A stretch of 64,000 nt of DNA. It comes from Saposhnikovia divaricata (taxonomy: Eukaryota; Streptophyta; Magnoliopsida; Apiales; Apiaceae). The DNA is taken from assembly GCA_036435485.1 (NCBI GenBank), contig CM071597.1, positions 53,303,881 through 53,367,880 of the forward strand. Direction: 5' to 3'. The notes beneath the pieces are model-generated. The model saw only the letters and a list, made by a program, of their open reading frames with translations, searched no databases and was not told the DNA's origin. The number at the start of each line of letters is the position of its first letter. The first letter of the stretch is position 1. Made by a program: the position numbers and the translations under genes. Below are positions 54,101 through 64,000 of the stretch, one piece after another.

Positions 54101-56402
54101 AACAGTAATAACACCTGGATGATGCATCTACACCTGAGAGCCAACATGTAAGTTGTGAATCCTAAACCATAAATATTGAGGTAGCTAATTCAGCAGAAAT
54201 TAACCAAAATTCAATATGTGTAGTACGACCACTCGCCATATGACCACCAGGAGAAGCAAAGTGGTCAGAACGAGTGACGAAGGAGTGAATTGGTTTTCTG
54301 CATTGAGTTAGCTGTTAGTACCAACATGCTAAACAGTCCTCACCCGCTCACCCCACTAGTAGTCCGCATGTCCTCAGAAACAATAATAGTAGTTGAAGCA
54401 CTGGAAGAAGTTGAAGCCCGGAGACTGGTAAAAATTAAACAAGCCCAGAAAAGAGTCGACCTCTCTTGTAACATACACCTCAACAGATACAAGCAGCCAC
54501 CTAGAAGAATTTACTTTAACTTTCTTAGGTTGCTAAGCCATATTGTTTCTTTTTATCCCGAGTCACTTCTTTGTATGTCCTAGTTGCTAGGAGCGATCTC
54601 TCACCATCGCGAACAGGGATTACTATAAAAAATGACTAGGGCTAAACCCCTCTGCCTCTACAGGTATACAAATTTCAACACAATTTCTAATATAAGCTTC
54701 AAATTTATTTCTATATAGATGCCAAGGGTCATAGGGACTTTGTCCATGAAATTCACCAACCAAAACTTTACATAACTTTCCTCTTCTTCATTTTGGCTGG
54801 TTATAAATTAGTTTGTCTATTGATCACGATTGCATTTGGCATATGCAACAAGCCCTTTAAACCCCTAGGCAGCCCTAGTGGACGAGTAAGGTCTCGTGAG
54901 GGCCTATAGTGAATGTACCCACAAAATCCATCTAGCTCATGTAAAAGATTGCTCAATGCAACGCCACACATACAAGTCATCTCATGCTACATCAACTTAA
55001 GAAATCAAAGTGAATTTGCAATGTCTTGGTGTGTAAGGTGCAAGGATTCACATAGTCTACTCAAAGAAATATGCAAAGGTCATTAAAAGTCCACGTCAAG
55101 TGTAAAAATAAGTTGGTAACCATGCTAAGCCCACAAGAGTACACCTTAGAGTCAAAACTTGGGATCTCATATGCAAAAACAAGTAACAACTCACCTTTCA
55201 CTCACAGAAGAATATTCACTCAAGAACAAGGGTAAAGTATCACTCAATTCCAATAAAATCATAAGCATGCTTGACATTTGATATCAATATAACTTTAACA
55301 CAACATACATTAATGATGATAATCAAAAGGTCTTTATTTGGGTTGTGACGGGGCTAGGGACAAGGTTTGTCAAGTAAGGCCAAATAAGGTGAAGTGTCAA
55401 AAGCTAGTAGGAACCATAATAAATCATACACAACACCATACATCCTCCCCACACATGGACTTCCTAATTTTCTTCCAAAAAAATGCTTGACTAGTCGAAT
55501 GAAGAAGGATCACAAAAAAGACAGAAACATAAGTATGATCTCATATTATTTTTCCTTTTTTTTTCCTTTTTTGAGAGCTAAGATAGATAATATAAACATA
55601 TAAGCAACCACAATCCTTCTTCAAAAATTTCTTGAACGACTAACAAGTAAGCAACAAAATCCGATATTTCCCTAAAATTAATGAACAAAAGTAAACCCCA
55701 TCTCACACACCTTATACCTTATTACTCCTCAACTTCCTACTAGCCTTTGACAATTGGGATCAAGTATACATAAGGCACCACAAGAAAAAGGTCTAGGCAA
55801 GTAATGTGGCGTGTCACCGAAAAAAATAGGATAAAACTCAAAGGGGTAACTAATTGATCATATATAAAGGGTGTGGTAATTTGGATAATAATAGGTTATT
55901 CCTAAATGCCTTTATCATCTTTTCATCAAATAATGTCATGCATTTCAAAAAAGGTCTCAAACAAGTGCTATCAATGCAAACAACATGTGGACACTCAAGC
56001 AAAAGAATATAAAATGTAAAAGATATGCATATAGGCTCAAAATCTCACTTGGTGGCAAAACATAATCAATCCCAAGCAAAAGTCTCTTTAATGCACCTAT
56101 TTGTACTCAAAGCATGCAAACCATATCTTCTTGCACATATTCATGTCCTTTTAATTACTTACAACATTCAATAAGTCTACTAGTTTCAACTCGCTAGTGT
56201 ATGTGTGTGCACAAGAACTTAGCATATCACTTCTCAATCAAAAACATCAGAAACACAAGAGTACTATAGCATGTAAGGGTGCATTAAGCCTAATTATAAC
56301 GAGTAATCATTTCAATAGAATTATTTTTGTTTTTTTTATTTTTCAATTTTTTTGGATTTTTGTATTTTTCATTTTTTTTTGGATTTTTTTAATAAGAATA
56401 CT
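54101..56402. other. Noncoding region right of the copia element
   Basis: No supported gene. The frame at 54290-54583 has no recognisable domain. From about 54900 rightward the minus strand reads like post-pol noncoding sequence of an Athila element, judged by its continuity with 56410-56446, but no LTR boundary can be placed. Confidence 0.45.
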
Positions 56403-56409
56403 ACTAAAT

Positions 56410-56446
56410 CCCTCCCCCATACCTAAATCATGCATTGTCCTCAATG
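56410..56446 (-). other. Athila post-pol purine motif
   Basis: The minus strand reads CATTGAGGACAATGCATGA followed by TTTAGGTATGGGGGAGGG. A GAGGACAATGCATGATTTAAGTTTGGGGG-type phrase is characteristic just after pol in Athila elements. It lies only about 400 bp beyond the protease, which shows how much of pol has been lost. A shorter copy of its end is at about 56545-56570. Confidence 0.6.
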
Positions 56447-56845
56447 TATGCAAATGAGAGAAAAATGAAAAAGTAAAAGGACGAGAATACCTGATAAAGG
56501 CATGATGGAGAAAAATAATTACTTATAACACACACACACACACACACTCCCTCATACCTAAACTTGGTCATGGGAGACACAATACTAAACAGATATATTA
56601 ACCAATACCAGATCGAGGAAAAACAACACATGTAACACAATCATCAAACATGTGAAACTCACCCTAAAAAACATCATCATCCACTAGAGAATTATGATCT
56701 TGCACTAGAATAAAACTCAAATACCTAACATCATTCATAGACCAATTAGAAACTTCTTTATGTTGTTTAAGCAAATTGATTACTTGAAATTCTTGGTTAT
56801 GAACTATGTCACTAGAGATAACAACATGATGAGTTTCATTATTAA

Positions 56846-59516
56846 CTATGAAAGACTGATCAAGAGTGTAAAATGATTAAGAACGAATGTGGGTGGCTCA
56901 CCAACAGAAGTCTTAACAACGGACTTAGGATTAAAAGAACTATCCTCAAGCTGCGTTTCATGCTTAGAATAAATGGCATTAAGTTCATCTAACATCGGAT
57001 CAGAAGTAAAACTTCTATGAAGCTCATGAAGTTCTTTATTACTCTCATACTCTAACATAACATCTTTCTCAAGAAAAGACTCAATTATACTATCCTCAAG
57101 AGTTGACCACGAAACAACCTCATCTATCAAATTAACTCCTATAGGTTGTTCAAAAAGCTCATTAGGTTGATTTCCTACATTAAAGACATTAAGATCTATC
57201 GTCATGTTTCCAAAAGTTAGTTTCATCGAACCATTCCTACTGTTAATCAAAGCATTAGAGGTAGCAAGAAAATGCCTTCCTAAAATGATAGGAATTTGAT
57301 TTTTGAGATTTTTGACTTGTTCGGTTTCAAGAACAACGAAGTCGATGGGGAAGACAAAATCACCAACTTTAATCAACACATCTTCCACTATACCTTTTGG
57401 AGTTTTAACAGAACGATCAGCTAACTGAAGAGTGACACTAGTCTTTTTAAGTTCACCTAAACCCAAAGCTTGATAAACAGATAATGGAAGAAGATTCACA
57501 CTAGATCCTAGATCGAGTAAAGCTTTATCAATGAAAGTATCACCTATGACACAAGAGATGGTAGGACAACCAGGATCCTTATACTTCACAGGGATTTGAT
57601 TTGACAAAATAGAACTAACATGAGATGTTAAGAAAGCTTTCTTAGGAACATGAGTGGTTCTTTTATGAGTACACAAATCTTTTAGACACTTAGTATAAGA
57701 GTAAACTTGTTGAATCGCATCTAAAAGAGGAATGTTAATTTTGACTTGCTTAAAGACTTCCAAAATCTTGTCTAACTGAGCAGATTGTTTGTTTGAAGTA
57801 AGTCTTTGAGGAAACGGGACTTTTGGCTTAAAGACTTTTTCATTAGAAACATCATATTGGGGTTTCAAAGGTGGTTCATCGGATGGTGATGACTCATCAG
57901 ATTTATCTACTTTAGAATTCTCGAGATTCGAAGATTTTTTAAGACTAGGATTCAAGTGCAAAGGATTTGGTTCAGATGTTAGCTTATCTTTTTCTTGAGT
58001 ATTGACGCCAGCATGATTATTGAATTGATTACCAGATCTCAGAGAGATAACAGAATTCACATTTTCATGAGACTTTTGATTTGGGAGAAATTTAGGATTA
58101 GTCTCAGATTGACTAGGAAATCGATTCTCTCTCTCACTGATTGTGTTTGCCAATTGACTGACTTGGACCTCTAGCTTAGATATGGATTGAGTGTTAGAAT
58201 TTAGTAGCTGCATATCTTGGGTCATGGTTTGCATGAAAGATTGTTGAGATTGAGTTAAATTAGCTTGAGATTTCAATAACACCTCAATACTCTTTTCTAA
58301 AGAATTGAATCTCTTGTCAGATTCAGCAAAACCAGGAGGATTCATGGGGATTGAGTTTGGATAATGACCAAGATTTTGAGGATAGGAATTAGGATTTTGA
58401 GTTGGGTATTGACCAGGATTGGGCTTTTGAAAAGCAGGTTGAGGATTTTGATTGTACTGATTGTATTGACCTTGATTCCATGAGAAATTTGGGTGACCTT
58501 GATTCCTAACTCTAGGTTGAAACATGGCATTGACTTGTTCAATTTCAGGGCAATTCTCTACCACATGATTAGGAGAACTACAATTTGCACATAGAGAAAT
58601 TTGAGATGACACATTGTTGGTTTCTAAGGCTTCTAGACGTCTAGTGAGTGTAGCTAACTTAGCTTCGGTTGCAATAAAATTACCAACTACGTGTAAACCC
58701 TTAGATGAGTTAGATTTTTCAGTTTCTTGATTAGGTTCCCTAGTTGACTCCCACAACATTGTTCTTTCAGCTAACTCCTCAAAATATTGCCATGCATCAT
58801 CCTCAGTTTTATCCATAAACTTACCATTGCACATAGACTCTAACAAAGCAGTGGTTTGGCTATCTAAGGCTTCATAAATTTTTTTTTACAAAGTCTCCAT
58901 TTTTCTATACCATGTTGAGGACACTTAGACAACAGCTTTTTAAATCTTTCAAAATATTTCCAAAAGGACTCATTCCGATTTTGTTGAAATTGGTTGATTT
59001 CATGCCTAAGCCTATTCGCCTTAGGTTTGGAAAATATTTTTTAAGAAATATAGCAACAAATTCCTCCCATGTGGAAATAGAATAAATGGGTAGACTATAC
59101 AACCACTGTTTAGCATCTTCTTTTAAAGTAAAGTTAATAAGTCTGAGCCTAATAGAATCCTCACTTAATTGTTAAAGTTTTTGCAATGCACACACTTCCT
59201 CAAACTCTCGAATGAAAAGATACGGATCCTCTCCCTCTACCCCAGCAAACCTAGGTAACAAGCTAATGTTGTGATGTTTGATTTCAAAATTATTCGCGGT
59301 TACTGCGGGTAAGACTATGCATGAGGGTTGAGCGGTACGAGCGGGGTAACAACGGTCTTTAAGTGAAATAGCCATGACTACGGGTGGAACTTCTAATTCT
59401 TTTGACTCAATTCTAGTGGGTGAAGAGAACTTTAGTTGTCTTACTACTTTAGGAGATGACAGATTGGTATGTCTTACTAATCTAGATGTAGTGTCTCGTA
59501 CCCAAGCACCTTGCAT
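56846..59516 (-). pseudogene. Athila-like gag-protease relic
   Basis: Gag starts near 59516 (MQGAWVRDTT). The capsid region (AGVEGEDPYLFIREFEEV, about 59245) ends at TAA 59174-59172 in LQKL*QLSED. Capsid resumes at 59160-59040, shifts frame near 59045, and is open from 58846 to 56846 (666 residues). That part holds a CCHC knuckle (CANCSSPNHVVENC, about 58595), a Gln/Asn/Pro-rich linker, and the protease (ALLDLGSSVNLLPLSVYQ, about 57525; IPIILGRHFLATSN, about 57290). Athila proteases usually read DLGASVN. No RT, RNase H or integrase follows. Confidence 0.85.
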
Positions 59517-61130
59517 ACAAGAGAACTAATCAAATAAGCACGTAGTAGACAAGAGCTAAAGTAAACACATAAAAAAAATTGAAAAATTAAAAAGAAAAAA
59601 TCTATATTATCCTAAGAAAAATCTAGACCTTGCTCCTAACAATAAGATACTACTAAAAGTCACAACTCAAAAAGCATTCGTCCTGACTGGCCAGGCAGGT
59701 GCAAGCATTGCCAAGAGGCTAAACACCTTTCTAGACACCAATCCAAATTAGCCAGGTAAGCTTCAAGCTTGCCTAGACATCAAACGAAAGAATACTTAGT
59801 GATTTGTTCCTCCTAAATTCTCTTCCTAGTTGAGCGCAAAATCCTAGGGGCCAACGTCTACTTAGTTTTATTAAGGAAAATGGTATGCAAGATGAACGAA
59901 TTAGTGATTTGTGGGCCAAGGAAAGGGTGATGAAATCCCTCACCTTATCTTGTAATTGGGTGGCACCCTTAAGATTGATTTGAATGATGCAACACACAAA
60001 GAACAAGAAAGTAAACACTTATGGATGCACTACACTATGTGTTCTATTCTAAATTGTACGTACCTCTTTCCTCCAGCAATCACCACAGTTATATAAGATG
60101 GAAAACAATAAATACAATAAAGAAATCTAGATGATGTGATCCTATGTGAGAGAATGAATGATGCATCAAAATGGTTTTTAACAATTAACTAACTAATATT
60201 TTTGGATTTTTTGAATATTTAATTTTTGATTCTTAAAAATGATTTAGGACAAGTATAGAGGTGCCTTAAAAAAAGGGCATGAGATGGATGTCCTAGTATT
60301 TTAAGGCACCACTAGGACATTGTTGGAGTACAAAAAGTGACTAAATGTCCTCAATATTGATTTAGGACAATATTTAGGACATTGTTGGACTTGCTCTAAT
60401 ACCAACTCAAAAGGAATCTTAGCGGCCCTGTACTACTTTGTCTGCTTCATGCATAACTTTGTAGTTGTAGTACTAGTACATGCCATTTTTGATTTCTACT
60501 TTTTTTAACTTGAATACATTCTTCCACGACCAGTACTTGCCAACTTGGCATGACCCTTTTTTTATTTGCTTGGCTTTGCTCTAGCTTTTTTATACACACG
60601 TTCTTCATTCTTCAGCAATAAAATCGCAGAGCAGCTTTTTTATCTTTTTTCTTTCCGGAAATTGACTTTGTGACCTTGCATTTTGATTACTTTGTTTTGA
60701 TTCCAAATATTCACTTCGCATTAATTCTTTTACATCCTTAACTCGTTGATTTAAGTCCTCCTTGGCAGACCCCTATAGGAAAAGTTGGCGTCTTCGCTAT
60801 TGACTTCAACTTCGCACTGCTTTTATTTTATTATCATCCTCGCATGTGAATTTTTTATTGTGCGGAAAAATTCTCCTCGCTTTCATTTTTTTACTTTGCT
60901 CTAGTCCTCTCCTTCCTGCACCAATATCACCTCGCAACCTCTTCTTTTTATTTTTGTCAAACACGAATTGATCAGAACAAGTTCCATAGCTCCATTGCAA
61001 TCACCTCACATAACTAGTTTTTACATGCAGACCCCGCAACACCAAACAATTGTTATCCACTCCGTCTTAATTGATCAGCTCGTTACTTCCTATTTTTCCT
61101 TAATTCGAATTGCCCAGAGCCATGCACAAC
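59517..61130. other. Noncoding region
   Basis: 59520-59780 is probably the Athila leader, but no primer-binding site or LTR end can be recognised. 60240-60400 has short inverted words (GGTGCCTTA/TAAGGCACC) and repeated GGACATTGTTGGA, the look of a MITE remnant. No gene is supported. Confidence 0.45.
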
Positions 61131-61139
61131 CCTGTGTTC

Positions 61140-61274
61140 TCATAACCGGACCGGGCCTCGAACCAGGAGCCCTACTGGTTCGATTGGTTCAACCGGTTCA
61201 ACCAGTGGTTCGACCGGTGTGACGTCATAATTATGTAATATATAATTATATATATATATATACATATTTTTATC

Positions 61275-61325
<51 letters not shown>

Positions 61326-61935
61326 AAATAGATATGCATTATTGATTGAAATGATAAAAATATGAAAAAGATAGAAAAACGTGAGGCAACTAAAAATTTT
61401 GGCCGGTTCAAATCTTTCAAATCTTTCAATTTCCGGCGCTGTCTTGAATAGAGTTTCTCCTCCTTCAAATATGTTTGTATATACACAGACAAAACATACA
61501 TTCTATACATTGTAACAGTCTCATGGAGCTAAAAACAAGCACTCATTGCTCTCTTACAACCTATCTCTTACAACCTGTACATTTTCCACATTCACAACAT
61601 TTCATCGTTTCAACACACATCTGAGCTTCCCCACAAGAACCCCATCAAAATCATTACGGCCCAACTCGTTAATTTCCCGTTGTTCCTCCCTTTGCACACC
61701 AAGTGTTCGACAAAAGTCCCTAGTAAATCAAGAAATTGAAAATATAAACTATTTTGTTACGTCCGGTCCGCCCCGGCGGTCCGGTCCGGTACCGATTTTT
61801 ACCGATTTTTGGCCGGTTTTGGCCAGTTTTGAACAGGGAAACCGGGAGACTGATTTTAGGGGTGAACCGAACCTGCCACCGGTTAGCGGTCCGACCGGTC
61901 GAACCGGCCGGTCCAGTCCGATGCACAATTGGTGC
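61140..61935. repeat. CCGGT-rich dispersed repeat
   Basis: Two GC-rich ends (61145-61225 and 61765-61925) full of ACCGGT, GGTTCGACCGGT and CGGTCCGGT words flank AT-rich sequence with an (AT)n tract at 61280-61320. It could be a MITE with degenerate ends. No TSD found. Confidence 0.4.
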
Positions 61936-62162
61936 ACTCCACTTTGAAGCAAACCATTTCGTGGTCCCGCTTCGCTTTGTATTTTCCTTTTTAAGTGGTA
62001 CTACACGAGGCGAGCCCACATCAAACCACATGCACCTTTTCTTGAATAAGTGGACTGCCACGTTTTTGTAATATTAAACTACTTCACCAAAGACAACATT
62101 TTGGTTTGTCTTGATAAAGTTCCTTTTTTAAAAAAATAATTCTTGCGCAGGTCCCTGAGTAG

Positions 62163-62380
62163 GGCTGTCAGAAAAATTCGAAAAATCCGAAATCCGATCC
62201 GAATATTCGAGTTCGTATCCGGAAAAAACCGGATATTATCCGTATCCGAAGTCAACCGAATATTATTCGTATCCGTGTCCGAACATTTAGGATACGGATA
62301 TGGATATAGGCGTATCCGTATCCGAAAATATCCGTATCCGAAATTAATTAATTAATTAATTAATTAATTAATTAATTATT
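62163..62380. repeat. hAT-MITE-like end with (TTAA)n tract
   Basis: Begins TAGGGCTGTCAGAAAAATTCG and continues with many ATCCGTATCCGAA words, like one end of hAT-type MITEs. An (ATTA)n microsatellite (62343-62379) follows. A matching right end is not certain; a similar ATCCGG tract at 63487-63515 may be related. Confidence 0.45.
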
Positions 62381-62421
62381 ATTCATAATATATTTTATAT
62401 TTTATGTATGTACTTATATAA

Positions 62422-63345
62422 ATTGGAGATCCTAGTAGATAACTACTATTTTCAATATGACTCGTAACTAGTGCTTTGTCACGGATTATTGTTTTTATAT
62501 TTAAAAAAAATATTTTTGAACGATCTAACCGTACGGATGTCAATATATATCTAATATAATGATATTCCCAAATTTTCAGAAAATAAAAAATTAATTTGAT
62601 TGGAGATCTTAGTAGATCACTACTATTTTCAATATGACTCGTAACTAGTGCTTTGTCACGGATTATTGTTTCTATTTTTTAAAAAATATTTTTGAACGAT
62701 CCAACCGTACGAATGTCAATATATATCTAATATAATGATATTCCCAAAATTTCAGAAAATAAAGAATTAATTTGATTGGAGATCTTAGTAGATCACTACT
62801 ATTTTCAATATGACTCGTAACTGGTGCTTTGTCACGGATTATTGTTTCTATTTTTTAAAAAATATTTTTGAACGATCCAACCGTACGGATGTCAATATAT
62901 ATCTAATATAATGATATTCCCAAAATTTCATAAAATAAAAAATTAATTTGATTGGAGATCTTAGTAGATCACTACTATTTTCAATATGACTCGTAACTAG
63001 TGTTTTGTCACGGATTATTGTTTCTATTTTTTTAAAAATATTTTTGAACGATCCAACCGTACGGATGTCAATATATATCTAATATAATGATATTCCCAAA
63101 ATTTCAGAAAATAAAAAATTAATTTGATTGGAGATCTTAGTAGATTACTACTATTTTCAATATGACTCGTAATTAGTGCTTTGTCATGGATTATTGTTTC
63201 TATTTTTTAAAAAATATTTTTGAACGATCCAACCGTAGGGATACCAATATAAATCTAATATAATGATATTCCCAAAATTTCAGAAAATAAAAACTTAATT
63301 TGATTGGAGATTTTAATAAATTACTAGCAAATTTAAAAATATGTG
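62422..63345 (+). repeat. 176-bp tandem array, five units plus a partial
   Basis: Unit starts (ATTGGAGATC) at 62422, 62599, 62775, 62951 and 63127 and a partial unit at 63303: periods 177, 176, 176, 176 and 176. Units are nearly identical, differing at scattered bases. Conserved words: CGTAACTAGTGCTTTGTCAC and GAACGATCCAACCGTACGG. No coding capacity. Confidence 0.93.
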
Positions 63346-63379
63346 TAAACTTAACTTATCTTTAATTATTTCCTTTCTC

Positions 63380-63480
63380 AACACAAGAATCTTGTAGCTC
63401 AGTTTGTTGTGATGTTCCACAAGACTCAAGGGTGCCCCAGGTTCGACTCCTTGCTCATGCAACATTTTGAAAAAAAAACA
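63380..63480 (+). mobile_element. tRNA-derived SINE-like fragment
   Basis: Box A TAGCTCAGTTTG (63395-63406) and box B GGTTCGACTCC (63440-63450) at tRNA-like spacing, followed about 20 bases later by an A-run (63471-63478). No TSD is clear and the body is short, so it is either a very small SINE or a truncated one. Confidence 0.45.
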
Positions 63481-64000
63481 TCAGCTTCCGGATTTCGGAT
63501 CCGGAATCCGGTCTTGACTTCGTAGCTTGTAACTTGTGCACACAATCTTGATTTTGATTTGGTAATTTGGTTTATATCCTTTTTCAGCCTCGTGGTTCTT
63601 GCATGTATAATGACCAATACTTTGCCAACTTTGCATGGATTTTTTTTCCTGATGTCCTCTCACGTACCTGATTTTTTTTCTTTTCTCTCCTTGCAGGCCG
63701 GCTCTTTTTCTTTTATAATTCACACCACCCGCATTTATCGAACAATCGAGCTCAGCTTCTATTTTGTTTCACGCCTAACACTTGTACACACGAACCAAAA
63801 AGCCTTGTGACCACCTTAATTTTAACCTGCTCCTGCACCTCTTTCTGCTATTGGTCCTCGTAATGTTTAATATATTGGCATCTCATTGCTCTCAAACAAT
63901 TACACCTTGTCCGTAAAGCTGATTTTTTTCCTTGCATTAGTGCTTACATTTTTTAAGTTCACCCGTAATAATCTTCACTGCGATGCTGACTCCTCTTCGT
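63481..64000. other. Noncoding end of window
   Basis: No gene or repeat is supported beyond a short ATCCGG-rich tract at 63487-63515. The words CCTTGCA, CTTCGC and TTTTCTTT recur here and at 60600-60900, so the two stretches may be diverged copies of one repeat. Confidence 0.4.

Noticed and set aside
54290..54583. 97-residue plus-strand frame
   Set aside because: No recognised domain, no splice or promoter context, and it lies in transposon-derived intergenic DNA. It could be looked at again with a database search.
63395..63450. tRNA gene
   Set aside because: Boxes A and B are present but no cloverleaf with acceptor and anticodon stems can be formed; treated as SINE-like.

Overview
The window is nuclear DNA of a flowering plant, most likely a eudicot. 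It holds one intact host gene with 11 coding exons and plant-type splice sites, surrounded by plant LTR-retrotransposon lineages (Tekay-like and second chromovirus, Tat, Athila, Ty1/copia), Helitrons, hAT-type MITEs and satellite-like arrays. I cannot name the species from the sequence.

Layout. 1-7504: 3' part of a Tekay-like Ty3/gypsy chromovirus, with an open gag-pol frame that enters from the left edge and a long 3' LTR. 8130-20905: a plus-strand Helitron split by a Tat-lineage Ty3/gypsy element (E1, 8594-20164) arranged as LTR-internal-LTR-partial internal. 21007-34313: a minus-strand Helitron of related design split by a second, complete Tat element of the same family (E2, 21091-33680, TSD ATAAT). 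E2 carries a solo LTR insertion (27552-29064, TSD TGTTG) and an antisense, apparently spliced gene with its own TATA box (31543 down to 29242). 34373-38300: two copies of a roughly 0.8 kb repeat with 9-bp target duplications, plus two further Helitron ends.

38640-45047 is the host gene. Eleven coding exons (40255-44832) join to a 418-residue CDP-diacylglycerol synthase (phosphatidate cytidylyltransferase) with a complete family signature. It carries a hAT-type MITE in intron 9 (TSD GCTGTACA), and a retrotransposon starts 215 bp after its stop codon.

45048-54100 is a nested stack. A non-autonomous Ty1/copia element (TSD AACAG) has lost almost all of pol but carries two pieces of a reticulon-like (RTNLB) gene in opposite orientations. 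A minus-strand chromovirus (46442-52726, TSD ATAAA) inserted into it, and a hAT MITE (50161-50789, TSD ATTACTAG) later inserted into the chromovirus gag. 54101-59520 holds an Athila-like gag-protease relic on the minus strand that lacks RT and integrase. 59520-64000 is AT-rich, with CCGGT-rich repeats, a 176-bp tandem array (62422-63302, plus a partial unit) and a tRNA-derived SINE-like piece.

The transposon genes encode the usual replication machinery (capsid, protease, RT, RNase H, integrase), and almost all copies are broken. The only gene that looks functional for the plant is the CDP-DAG synthase. The least ordinary observations are the captured, inverted RTNLB exon in the copia element, the spliced antisense gene in E2, the five stop codons of E2 that are all explained by C-to-T changes, and the 9-bp-TSD repeat family with its perfectly pairing hairpin.
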